64,000 bases of DNA from Polyangium mundeleinium (GTDB taxonomy: Bacteria; Myxococcota_A; Polyangia; Polyangiales; Polyangiaceae), in contig NZ_JAQNDO010000001.1 of NCBI RefSeq assembly GCF_028369105.1, positions 9,146,501 through 9,210,500 of the forward strand, read 5' to 3'. The notes under the pieces were generated by a model that had not been told where the DNA came from, did no database searches, and saw only the letters and a list, made by a program, of their open reading frames with translations. This document shows positions 50,743 to 64,000 of this stretch, piece after piece; the first letter of the stretch is position 1, and every line of letters begins with the position of its first letter. The position numbers and the translations under genes were made by a program.

Positions 50743-51483
50743 CTACCCGGCGCGCGCCTTCTCGGGCTCGGGCGGGATCTCGGAGGCCTTGCGCAAGGAA
50801 ACCACGCCGCGGAGCGTGAGCCCCGACTCGCCCGGCTCCACGACGAGCGAGCCGCCGTGCGCTTCGAGGATCGCTCGCGCGATCGGCAAGCCGATGCCGA
50901 GCCGCAGCTTGCGCCGGCCGTGCGTCTCGCGTGCGACGATCTCCCGCTCGACGAAGGGCTCGAAGAGGCGCGCGAGCACGTCCTTGGGCACGGCGTCGCC
51001 CTCGTCCCGCACGCGTATGATCGGCGCGCCGTCCCGGACCTCGACCGTGACGTGCACCGTGCCCGCAGGCGCGCGCAAGGTCGCCAAATCGACGACCGAG
51101 GTGAGCGCCGTGGCGAGCAGATCCACGTCGCCGACGAGCGTGGAAGCGGCGTCGGCGTCGTTCGATTCGAGGACGAGCCTCACGCCGCGCGTCTTCACGG
51201 TCGGCTCGATGCGCGACATCACCTCGTCGATGAGCTCGCCGAAGCGGATCGGCGCGAGCACGAGCGGCTTCTGGGTGTCGAGCAACCAGACGGCGTCGTC
51301 GAACTCCGCGAGCATCCGCGTGAGCCGCTCGCCGGCGCCGCTCACCCGCTCGAGCATCTCGCGCGTCGGAGGCGCGAGATCACGGCCGAACCGGAGCAAG
51401 TAGTGGACGCCGGCGAGCATCGTCGAGAGCTCGCCACGCAGGTCGTGGGCCACGCGGTCGAAGAAAACCTCGTCGACACTCAT
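50743..51483 (-). CDS. Cytosolic sensor histidine kinase
   Basis: 246 residues. Almost no input domain: the dimerisation helix begins at once (FFDRVAHDLRGELSTML, phospho-His13), followed by a GHKL ATPase with an N-box-like region, DEGDAVPKDVLARLF and the G2 box 'LRLGIGLPIARAILEAHGGS'. No membrane helix is seen, so the signal must come through partner proteins. It is divergent from a stand-alone receiver (51753) across 269 bases, forming a likely pair. ATG 51483. Confidence 0.88.
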   Translation of the reverse strand: MSVDEVFFDRVAHDLRGELSTMLAGVHYLLRFGRDLAPPTREMLERVSGAGERLTRMLAEFDDAVWLLDTQKPLVLAPIRFGELIDEVMSRIEPTVKTRGVRLVLESNDADAASTLVGDVDLLATALTSVVDLATLRAPAGTVHVTVEVRDGAPIIRVRDEGDAVPKDVLARLFEPFVEREIVARETHGRRKLRLGIGLPIARAILEAHGGSLVVEPGESGLTLRGVVSLRKASEIPPEPEKARAG

Positions 51484-51752
51484 GAAGCACACTCTAGAGC
51501 CCGAGAACGGGCGCGGTAAGCGTTGACCGAGCACACGACGCACACTGCGTAGCACGCAGGAGATGCCGAGGAACGAGGAGATCGCGGAGAGAGCCGCCGG
51601 ACGGATCGCGCGTCTCGCGAGGACGAAGATCGCAGAGACCGCGCCGCCGCATTGCGCATCGCGAGCGCCGGTCCAAGACATGGGGGAGCGAAGCGTCTCG
51701 TCGCGCGCGTTGTCGCGCGGACGTCGAGCTGCGCGCAGTCGGAGGGGGCGGG

Positions 51753-52181
51753 ATGGCGGAGACGATGGGCGGGGCGAGCGAGATGGAGCAGACGAGCGCG
51801 TTTCGCCCGCGGGTGCTCATCGTCGACGACGATCCCGACTTCCTCGCGATCGCCGAGGCCTCGCTCGAAGCACACGGCTTCCAGGTCGAGCGGGCGAAAG
51901 GCGGCCTGCGCGGCGTCTTCCTCGCCACGCAGGACGTGCCGGACGCCGTCCTGTGTGACTTGCGCATGCCCGGCATCGACGGGTTCGTCGTCGCCGAAGC
52001 GCTGCGCTCCGATCCCGCGACCCAACGCATGGCGCTCTTCGCGTGCACCGGGCGCCGTGATCTCTCCGCGCGCGCCAAGCTCGCGAACAGCGCGTTCGAC
52101 GCCGTGCTCGTCAAGCCAGTCGACTGGGACGAGGCTGCCCGCCTCTTGCGTGACGCCATCCGCGCGCACGCCCACCCGTGA
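51753..52181 (+). CDS. Stand-alone response-regulator receiver domain
   Basis: 142 residues consisting of one receiver domain: acidic pocket VDDDPD (24-29), phospho-acceptor Asp69 in VLCDLRMPGIDGF, Thr in ACTGRRD and Lys in LVKPVD. There is no output domain, so it is CheY/Spo0F-like. GGAGGGGG lies four to five bases before ATG 51753. It is divergent from the short histidine kinase. Confidence 0.9.
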   Translation: MAETMGGASEMEQTSAFRPRVLIVDDDPDFLAIAEASLEAHGFQVERAKGGLRGVFLATQDVPDAVLCDLRMPGIDGFVVAEALRSDPATQRMALFACTGRRDLSARAKLANSAFDAVLVKPVDWDEAARLLRDAIRAHAHP

Positions 52182-52234
52182 GCCCTCGGACGCTCTCATG
52201 TTCCCCCCCTTTTGCTCGTCGCCGGTTCGTGCGG

Positions 52235-52657
52235 CTATCGAGCTCGCTTGCCGAGGACGCGCTTGATCTCGTTCACCAGCGCGTCGGGCAAGCATGGCTT
52301 CGTCAAGAACGAGTCGCAGCCCGCTTCTTTGGCGTCCTTCGAGTGCCCCGCGAGCGCGTGCCCCGTGAGCGCCACGATCGGGATGCCCTTGGTGCGCTCG
52401 TCGTTCTTCAGGAACCGCGTCGCCTCGAGTCCGTCGAGCTCGGGCAACGACAGATCCATGAGGATCAGATCGGGCAAGAGAGAGAACGCCTGATCCAGCG
52501 CCTCCCGCCCCGTCGAAGCCTGCGCCACGCGGAACCCGGAGAACGAAAGAAACTCCGTGAACATCTCGCGGTTGTCATCGAAGTCGTCGACTACGAGGAC
52601 GAGCGGCGAGAGGCCGCCGTGTTGTTGCCCGAGCCCAGTTTCGTCTGTCGTCTTCAC
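52235..52657 (-). CDS. Stand-alone response-regulator receiver domain (second)
   Basis: 140 residues. The receiver domain has VVDDFDDNREMF, phospho-acceptor Asp68 in LILMDLSLPELDGL, Thr in ALTGHALAGH and Lys in FLTKPCLPDALV, resembling the receivers of hybrid-kinase systems. There is no output domain. GTG 52657 is chosen because a GGGGGT ribosome binding site precedes it and the sequence upstream is low-complexity. It is divergent from the second histidine kinase. Confidence 0.88.
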   Translation of the reverse strand: MKTTDETGLGQQHGGLSPLVLVVDDFDDNREMFTEFLSFSGFRVAQASTGREALDQAFSLLPDLILMDLSLPELDGLEATRFLKNDERTKGIPIVALTGHALAGHSKDAKEAGCDSFLTKPCLPDALVNEIKRVLGKRAR

Positions 52658-52935
52658 GACGTAAAACCCCCGGTCATTCGATGGAGCGCGTCGCCGCCGA
52701 CCCCTCACCCGCGGCGCGGCGTGCGTCGCGAGCAAGGGTCGATGATAGCCGCACGCGCGGAACCTCCGACACGGAATCATGCCCTTCTTGGGCCGTGGAG
52801 ACAGGCCTGAGCGGCATATCGGGAGAAACCCGACGCGATGCTTCCGGACATCGCAGCACGGATGGCGGAGTGAGGCGATCTCCGACTGCATCGGTCACAC
52901 GAGGTCGCGTTACCCTGCCAATCAAAGAGGCGATC

Positions 52936-53820
52936 GTGGCCGAAGCGAGGAAACGCAAACAAGCAAGCAAGTCGGCAAATGGGCCTTCGCGGAGCACGAC
53001 GCGCCCCGCGACGAAGCGCGCTCGCATGCCGGCGGTGCAAACCAAAGACGCGCGTTACGTGGCCGAGCTCGAGCGTCGATGCCGAGAGCTCGAGCGTCGC
53101 GCCAAAGCTTCCGAAGCGCAGCGCGCGGAGCTGCTCACCATCGTCTCGCACGACCTGCGCAACCCGCTCGGCGTGGTGATGGTGACGACGACGCTGCTCG
53201 CGCGCGAGCTCGGCGGAGATCCGGCGCATGATCGTCAGCTCCAGACGATCAAGCGCGCCGCGCTGGAGATGAACCAGATCGTCGAGGACCTCGTCGACGC
53301 CGCGCACATCGACGCGGGCAGGCTGCCGATCGGGCAGGAGGTGCACGACGCAGCGTCGATCGTGGAGGCCGCGACGCTCGCCGCCGCGCTCGCCACGGCG
53401 CAACGGCCGATCGCGGTCGTGAAGGAGGTCGCTCCGCACCTGCCGGCGCTCTACGTGGATCGCGCCCGCGTGCTGCAGGTGCTCTCACGGCTCGTCAGCA
53501 ACGCCGCGCGCTTCATGCAGAAGGGCGGGTCGATCACGATCCGCGCCGAGCCCATGCCCTCCGGCGCGCGCTTCTCGGTGACGGACACGGGGCCTGGGAT
53601 CGCCGAGATCGACCGGCCGATGTTGTTCTCGCGCAGGCCGCCGGAAGGGCGCCGCGCGTGCCAGGGCATGGGCCTCGGGGTCTACGTCGCCAAGGGCATC
53701 GTCGAGGCGCATGGCGGGCATATCGGCGCGCAGAGCGAGGTGGGGCGTGGGAGCACAATCCACTTCACGCTGCCCGCGGCCGACGGAGCCGCGCTCTCGA
53801 ATCACGATCGCAGGGATTGA
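52936..53820 (+). CDS. Sensor histidine kinase with N-terminal coiled coil
   Basis: 294 residues from GTG 52936, preceded by AAGAGGCG. A Lys/Arg-rich N-terminus leads into a coiled coil (VAELERRCRELERRAKASEA), then the H-box LLTIVSHDLRNPLGVVM (phospho-His72) and an ATPase domain with DTGPGIAEIDRPMLF and GMGLGVYVAKGIVEAHGG. No membrane segment is seen. Longer in-frame starts (ATG 52681) would add only low-complexity sequence. It pairs divergently with the receiver at 52235. Confidence 0.87.
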   Translation: MAEARKRKQASKSANGPSRSTTRPATKRARMPAVQTKDARYVAELERRCRELERRAKASEAQRAELLTIVSHDLRNPLGVVMVTTTLLARELGGDPAHDRQLQTIKRAALEMNQIVEDLVDAAHIDAGRLPIGQEVHDAASIVEAATLAAALATAQRPIAVVKEVAPHLPALYVDRARVLQVLSRLVSNAARFMQKGGSITIRAEPMPSGARFSVTDTGPGIAEIDRPMLFSRRPPEGRRACQGMGLGVYVAKGIVEAHGGHIGAQSEVGRGSTIHFTLPAADGAALSNHDRRD

Positions 53821-53871
53821 ACGAGGCGCGGAGGGGGCGCGAGGGATACGCCTTCGCGAGGGGAACGCGGG

Positions 53872-53905
53872 ATCGAGCGGGCGCCGCGAGAGGCGCCCGC
53901 TCGAT
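53872..53905. terminator. Bidirectional hairpin terminator
   Basis: Perfect 14-base arms ATCGAGCGGGCGCC (53872-53885) and its complement (53892-53905) with a GCGAGA loop, between the convergent histidine kinase and MopE-repeat genes, followed by TCGTTTCG. Confidence 0.85.
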
Positions 53906-53913
53906 TCGTTTCG

Positions 53914-56900
53914 TCAGCCGGGGTTCTGCGAGAAGCAGCAGCGGAAGCCGAGGTCGAAGAGCTTGAAGTTCTGATCGACCGTGTAGAACTGGAACGAGCA
54001 CGTCGCGCCGCCGGGGTCGCCGGTGTTGAACGCGCCGCCCATGAGCGGGTACGTGTTCGTCGCGCTCTTCGTGATCTCACGGAGGTTGCCCGTGATGTCG
54101 AAGATCTTGTTCGTCGCGACCGTGTTGCCCTCCAGGTTCAACCAGTCCGCCCAGCAGTTCTTCAGGCTGGTCGAGCCTGTGAAGAGCAGGCCGTCCTGAT
54201 CCCCAGGAATCGACGTGTTGAAGTCGAACTCGGGGCCGAGGTTGCAGAACTTCGTGGCGTCGTACGTCGATTTGCACGCCGCGCCGCGCGGGTAGTAGCC
54301 GTAGGTGCAGGTCAGGTTCGTCAGGCACGCCGTCGTCCAGTTGGCCGTCGGGCAGATGAACCCACCCATCGCGCTGCACGTCTGCTCGACCTCGGCCGGC
54401 GTGACGTTGAACCACGGCAGCTTGTTGGGCACCGAGCACGCGAGCGTCTTGTCGAGCGTCGTGCCCGCAGGCGCCGTCGTGTGGTAGCCGTTGCCGTTGC
54501 CGGGCGTGATGACGTTGTTCGCGACATCGGTCACGGCGTTCGGCCGGCTCGCCTCGTAGCTGTACATCCAGAGGCTCGACGCGATACGCGTGACCGCGGG
54601 TTTGACGTAGTTCGCTGCATTCGAGCCCTTCGACACGTACGTCTCGTCGATGAGCCCGTCGCAGTCGTTGTCCACGCCGTCGCACAGCTCGGTGCAGCCG
54701 CCGGGCAACGTCGCGCAGTCGGCCTTGACCGCGTTGCACGTCGTGGCGTTCGCGCCGCTGCACACGAACGTGCCGGGCTTGCGGCAGGCGCCGTGTCCGG
54801 GCACCGGGGCGGCGTCGTCGCTCGCGCACGCCTTGCCGTAGTTCGGCACGTTCTCGTTGAGGATGCCGTCGCAGTCGTTGTCGAGGTTGTCGCAGACCTC
54901 GGTGGCGCCCGAGCAGTAGTTCGGGGCCGCCCCGTTGCACACGCCCGCCGGGAACGTGCACTTCCACGCGCCCTGCGAGCAAGCGACCGTGACCTGCGAC
55001 GTGCACTCCGGCCGCGTGGCCGTGACGCTCACACCGCAGACCTGCACCGGCGTCGGGGCCACGACGCCCTCGTCGATCTGCCCGTCGCAGTCGTCGTCCT
55101 CGCCGTTGCAGATCTCCTGCGCCTGCTTGTACTGGCAGCTGTATTCGCAGGTCTTGTTGCCGTCGAGATCGTAGTAGCCGTTCTCGCAGCCCTGGAAGGC
55201 GCACATGCCCGTCGTGCACGACCAGATCGCGTGGACTGCGTTCGCGTAGCAGTTGTTGCCGCACGCGCCGCAGTTCGCGACGTCGTTCTGGAAGTTCGGC
55301 TGGCCGGTCAGCGCGCCGTCGCAGTTCGAGTCCACGCCGCAGGCGTCGACGCTGCTCGACGGTCCCGTCGAGTTCTGGCACGTCTGCACGCCGCCCACGC
55401 AGACGAACGTGCCCGCCTTGCAAGGCGACGTCGCGCCCGCGGGGGGCGCAGGCGGCACGTTGCAAGCGCCGAGGTTCAGGTTGTTGTCGACGATCCCGTC
55501 GCAGTTGTCGTCGAGGCTGTTGCACGTCTCCGTGCTCGGCCCGATGTACCCCGTGCACGCGCCGCCGCAGGCCTGCGTGCCCCTCACGCACTTGCTCAGG
55601 CCGCCATAGACGAGGTTTGGCGGCGCGCCGACGGGCACGCAGGGCTGGCTCGGGATGCCTTCGTCGACCTGCCCGTCACAATCGTCGTCGACCGTGTTGC
55701 AGGTCTCGACCGTCGGGTCGGTGTTCCCGACGCACTGGAGCGTCATGCCCACGCACTGGAGCGTGCCGAGCTTGCAAGGCGCCGTGCTGCTCTGACCGCA
55801 CGCCGAGCCCGTGCCCGCGACGTCGTCGACGAGCCCGTTGCAGTCGTCGTCCTGGCCGTTGCACGTCTCGGTCTTCGGCGCGATCTCACCGACGCAGGTC
55901 TTCTGGCCGCCGGGCTGGCACTGCTCCACGCCCTTCTGGCACGGACCGACGTCGGTCAAACCGCACGTCGCGCCCACGTCGACGGGCATGTCGTCGATCG
56001 CCCCGTTGCAGTTGTCGTCCTGGCCATTGCAGAGCTCGGCGGAGGGGTTCACCGCGCCCATGCAGACGAGCTGACCGTTCTGACACTGCTGCTTGCCGAA
56101 CTGGCAGGGGAAGATGTTGCTCTGGCCGCAGGCGTTGCCGGCGTCCGTGGGGCTGTCGTCGACCTGGCCGTCGCAGTCGTCGTCGAGGCCGTTGCAGATC
56201 TCCTGGATCTGCCCCTCGACGACGACGTTCGGCCCGGCGCACACGACTTTGTTTCCGACACACGCCGTCTTGCCAGCGGCGGCGAGCAGCCCGCAGATGC
56301 CGTCCGGATCGCCGAAGCAGTTCTTGCCGATCTGCGGATCCATCGAGAGGTCGTCGGCCTCGTCGATCTTGCCGTCGCAGTCGTTGTCGAGGCTGTCGCC
56401 GCACTTCTCGACGCCGCCGTTCGACGGGGTGCACTGGTACTCGCAGCCCGTCGCGACGGAGTTGTCGAGGTCGTACCAGCCCACGTCACACTGCTTGATC
56501 GTGCACTGCGTGTTCGCCGGGGAGCACGCCTCGCCGGCGCCCGCGGTCGTCGCGCACTCGGACGTGCCGTTGATGACGACGCAGTTGTTCCCGCACTTGC
56601 CGCAGTCCGTCGTGCTCGTGCAGAGGTTGACGTCCTCGTCCTTCACGCCGTCGCAGTCGTCGTCCTTGTTGTTGCACGACGCGTCGTCCTGCGTGTTCTT
56701 GATGCAGTAGTACTCGCAGGCCTTGTCGCCATCGAGGTCGTAGTAGCCCGACACGCACGTGCCCGTGCACTCGCCCGGCACCGTGCCCGGGTTCGGGCTC
56801 GGCACGCAGGTGATGGTCGCGGGATCGTTGTTGAGCAGCTTCGTGAAGCAGTTGTTGTCACACGTGCCGCACGTCGTCTTGGCCTCGAGGTTGATGTTCG

Positions 56901-57215
56901 GACCGTCGTCGACCACGCCGTTGCAGTCGTTGTCGAGGCCGTCGCACTTCTCGATGCCGCCGTTCGTCGGGACGCATGGGCCGCTGCCGCCAGCGCCTCC
57001 CGAGCCCGGGCCGCCGTCGGTGCCGCAGAACGGGAAGCAGTTGTCGCCGCCTTCGCCGCCCTGACCACCCGCGCCGCCGGAGCCCGAGCCGGAGCCCGAG
57101 CCCGTCGGCGTGTCGCCGGCGCACTTGTCGAAGCAGAACGCGTCCGTCGTGCACCCCGCGGTCCCGAGCGCGAGCGCCGAGACCACGAGGGCCGAGAGGA
57201 GCTTGCCGAGCGAGC

Positions 57216-57219
<4 letters not shown>
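53914..57219 (-). CDS. MopE-repeat Cys-rich lipoprotein with FGE-like C-terminus
   Basis: 1101 residues. The signal peptide ends at GTAGC (lipobox) and is followed by a Gly/Ser linker (GSGSGSGSGGAGG). About a dozen MopE/metal-binding motifs (CDGLDNDCNGVVDDG type) alternate with CGxCxNNC loops. The last ~200 residues are an FGE/SUMF1-like domain (PWFNVTPAEVEQTCSAMGGF; ITGNLREITKS; LGFRCC) without the usual complete catalytic set. It is a surface-exposed, probably calcium- or copper-binding adhesin-like protein. ATG 57219 overlaps the upstream gene's stop (ATGA); GAGGTG is the ribosome binding site. Confidence 0.85.
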
Positions 57220-61892
<4,673 letters not shown>

Positions 61893-62160
61893 GGGTAGCT
61901 CCGAAGGGCGCACCGAGGTGCACCCGCTCCACACGCCTTCCCGTCGAAGGCTCGACGTAGGCGAGTATCGTTCGTCAGGATCTCAGAGCCCTCGCCGCGC
62001 CACAAGCCCCGGACACGGCCCCGGCGCGCCCCTCCCCGCCCATTGCGCAGGGAATCAGGCGCGCCGAATGTGTCGGACGGTCGAGCCGGCGATCATCGCC
62101 GCGACGCGTGAGCACGAATACGCCGCGAACATCGGCCGCGGGGCGCCTACGGCCTTCGTT
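61893..62160. promoter_or_regulatory. Intergenic region upstream of the MopE-repeat operon
   Basis: 268 bases on the minus-strand side of the VWA gene, after the SBBP lipoprotein stop. It presumably holds the operon promoter. No clear consensus box or RNA structure was seen by eye. Confidence 0.3.
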
Positions 62161-63771
62161 TCAGGGCTTGACAGCGAAGAGGAAAGCGTCGTCGCCGGCC
62201 GCGGACAGCGGGCCGAGACCAAAATCGACCGTGCCCCCGAAGCTGCCGGTCAACACCACGTTGCCCGACACCGGATCAAACACGAGCGACTGCGGCGACT
62301 GCACGAGGGGCCCGCCATACCCGCGGCCCCAGACGAGGCAGCCGTCCTTCGCGTCGAACCGGCCGAGGAACATGTCGAACCCATCCGCGCTCGGGATGGC
62401 CCCGCCGCCGAGATCGATCGAGCCGGTGAAGGCGCCCGCGAGCAGCACGTCCCCGTTCGGCGCGAACGCCACGCCGTCGGCGCGCTGGAAGGTCGGATCG
62501 CCAAACCGCAGCGTGTACGTCTGCGCGCCGGACGAGGTGAGCACCGAGACGAACGCATCGTCGACATCGATGTTCGTCATGGGCTTGCCGCCGAGGTCAA
62601 ACGTGCCCTGGAACTGCCCGGCCACGGCCACCGAGCCCGAAGGCGACACGGCAATCGCGTTCGCCGAGGCCTTGCCCGCGCCCGCGCTGAGCTTCGCCCA
62701 GATCGGCGCGCCCTGCGAATCGAGCTTCGCGACGAACGCGCTCGGGTTGCCTTGGGCCATGAGCGCCCCGGCGCCGAAATCGATCACGCCCGACGCCTCG
62801 CCCGCGACGTACACGTTGCCCGCGCCGTCGACCGCGAGGCTCTTCGCCGACTGATCGGCCTCGTTGCCGTACTTCTTGCTCCAGAGGTGTTGCCCGGCTG
62901 CGTTGAACTTGGCGACGAACACGTCGAAGGCCTGGCCCGCCGCGGTGAGGACGCCGCCGCCGAAGTCGACCTGCTGCTGGAAGTAGCCCGAGATGACGAC
63001 GTTGCCGATGCCGTCGACCGCGAGCGCACGCGCGTACTGGATGTTCGAATCGCCGAACTTCTTGCTCCAGACATGGCTGCCGTCGGGCGCGAACTTCACG
63101 AGGAACACGTCCTGGAAGAAGTTCGTGTCGCTCGTGAGGTTCGTGCCGCCGAAGTTGACGGTGCCGATGAAGATGCCCGTGACGTAGACGTTGCCCTCGG
63201 CGTCGGCGCCGATGCCCGTCGCGCTCTGGTTCTGCCCGTCGCCAAAGCGCTTCGCCCAGAGCACCTGGCCGTTCGGGGAGAGCTTCGCGACGAACGCGTC
63301 CTCCTTGCCGCCGCTCGTGAGCATGGTCCCGCCCAGGTTCATCGTGCCCTGGAGAGCGCCGGCGAGGAGGATGTTGCCCATCTTGTCGGTCGAGACGGAC
63401 GCGCCACTCTGCGTTTGCGCGTCGCCGTACGCGGCGGCGAACACGGTGGTGCCGCCGTTCGGGTTCGGCGGGTCGCACATCGGCCCGGGATTCTGCCCGC
63501 CGGTCCCGGAGGAGCTCGACGAGCTGCTCGACGCGCTCGTCACGAAGTCCTGGAGCCCGTCGCCGCCCTGGCCGCCGCCCGTCGCGCCGGCGCCGCCCGT
63601 GCCAGCGCCCGAGCCCCCCGAGCCGTTGCTGCTCCCATCACCACACGCGGACGCGAGCGCCACGAGGGCTCCCGCGCAGACGAAGGAGGCCAGCAAGGTG
63701 CCCGTGCCGAGGAGCTTACCGGCGCCCGAAGGCCCCCTGAGGTTCAAAGGATGCGCGCGACGTGTCCGCAT
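62161..63771 (-). CDS. SBBP/beta-propeller-repeat lipoprotein
   Basis: 536 residues. A long n-region precedes the hydrophobic part and lipobox ALASAC, then a Gly/Ser linker (GSGGSGAGTGGAGATGGG). The mature protein repeats ~55-residue SBBP-type blades about seven times (GDAEGNVYVTGIFIGTVNFG; VDGIGNVVISGYFQQQVDFG; VDGAGNVYVAGEASGVIDFG), ending LFAVKP. Such proteins form surface beta-propellers in myxobacteria. ATG 63771 follows a GGGAGAAATGG sequence and begins a plausible long signal peptide. Confidence 0.85.
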   Translation of the reverse strand: MRTRRAHPLNLRGPSGAGKLLGTGTLLASFVCAGALVALASACGDGSSNGSGGSGAGTGGAGATGGGQGGDGLQDFVTSASSSSSSSSGTGGQNPGPMCDPPNPNGGTTVFAAAYGDAQTQSGASVSTDKMGNILLAGALQGTMNLGGTMLTSGGKEDAFVAKLSPNGQVLWAKRFGDGQNQSATGIGADAEGNVYVTGIFIGTVNFGGTNLTSDTNFFQDVFLVKFAPDGSHVWSKKFGDSNIQYARALAVDGIGNVVISGYFQQQVDFGGGVLTAAGQAFDVFVAKFNAAGQHLWSKKYGNEADQSAKSLAVDGAGNVYVAGEASGVIDFGAGALMAQGNPSAFVAKLDSQGAPIWAKLSAGAGKASANAIAVSPSGSVAVAGQFQGTFDLGGKPMTNIDVDDAFVSVLTSSGAQTYTLRFGDPTFQRADGVAFAPNGDVLLAGAFTGSIDLGGGAIPSADGFDMFLGRFDAKDGCLVWGRGYGGPLVQSPQSLVFDPVSGNVVLTGSFGGTVDFGLGPLSAAGDDAFLFAVKP

Positions 63772-63924
63772 GAAGCCATTTCTCCCGCAAAAGGAAATTT
63801 CGCCAGCCCCCGTTGATATCAACGGTCGGCGCGCGCGTGTAGAGGGGGCAGCGGGAAAAGGCGGGCTCCCCGGCGCGGCGCGCCCTCTGGCGCCGCAAGA
63901 TGGGGGGCGCAGAGCGCGCTCGGG

Positions 63925-63986
63925 GACCTGCGGCGCCGTCAAACGGGAGACGGCCTCACGGAGGGAGACTTGCAGCGCCGCAGGTC
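63925..63986. repeat. Nested inverted repeat near the window end
   Basis: GACCTGCGGCG (63925-63935) and CGCCGCAGGTC (63976-63986) are perfect 11-base arms. Within the loop, GCCGTC and GACGGC (63935-63940 and 63948-63953) form a second stem. It lies upstream of the SBBP lipoprotein; an RNA structure or repeat element is possible. The rest of 63772-64000 shows no gene. Confidence 0.5.
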
Positions 63987-64000
63987 GGTGTCTCCAGAGC

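Overview
The window is G+C-rich throughout and reads like a chromosome segment of a predatory or soil myxobacterium, most likely a Polyangiaceae/Sorangiineae-type organism (inference). The signs are several Hanks-type Ser/Thr kinases, an FHA-domain sigma-54 activator, many lipoproteins with Gly/Ser-rich linkers, long MopE-like Cys/Asp repeat proteins, a MYXO-CTERM-type C-terminal tail, FG-GAP and SBBP beta-propeller surface proteins, and PspA, SelB and an ECF41-type sigma factor. No rRNA, CRISPR array, prophage or insertion sequence was recognised. One tRNA is present, the selenocysteine tRNA.

Layout. 1-6 kb: the end of a GH5-like secreted protein, an unknown protein and a large kinase/AAA/TPR regulator. 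6-15 kb: Fe/Mn superoxide dismutase, small lipoproteins, an aminoglycoside-phosphotransferase-like kinase, a GST, a coupled PfkB-kinase/BtpA/DUF4241 operon, and an orphan homologue of the Anabaena sensory rhodopsin transducer. 15-21 kb: two large + strand genes that are both fusions, squalene-synthase::SDR and squalene-monooxygenase::oxidosqualene-cyclase. Together they could turn farnesyl diphosphate into a cyclised triterpenoid or sterol. This is the most interesting locus. 21-29 kb: TerB-like protein, FG-GAP lipoprotein, arsenate reductase, SelB, tRNA-Sec, then an operon of a Ser/Thr kinase and an FHA/sigma-54 activator. 29-36 kb: YbjN-like protein, PspA, a P-type ATPase, an Rpn-type nuclease, and a divergent NmrA-SDR/ECF41 sigma pair with a recognisable ECF41-type promoter. 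36-50 kb: a 43-bp tandem repeat array, a secreted protein with repeated modules, MATE transporter, a double-kinase receptor, a triple DsbA-domain protein, and an MshEN/GAF-like/HEAT protein. 50-54 kb: beta-propeller lipoprotein and two histidine kinases with two stand-alone receiver proteins. 54-64 kb: two translationally coupled giant Cys-rich MopE-repeat surface proteins (one VWA/MYXO-CTERM, one lipoprotein with an FGE-like tail) and an SBBP-repeat lipoprotein.

Non-coding structure also stands out. A hairpin-rich intergenic repeat family occurs three times (about 21.0, 38.1 and 45.6 kb), each time in a gap between convergent genes. Three strong hairpin terminators are visible (43.17, 45.50 and 53.87 kb). 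Start codons were mostly chosen from ribosome binding sites, signal peptides and overlaps. Several long reading frames antisense to the Cys-rich and enzyme genes were judged to be compositional artefacts.
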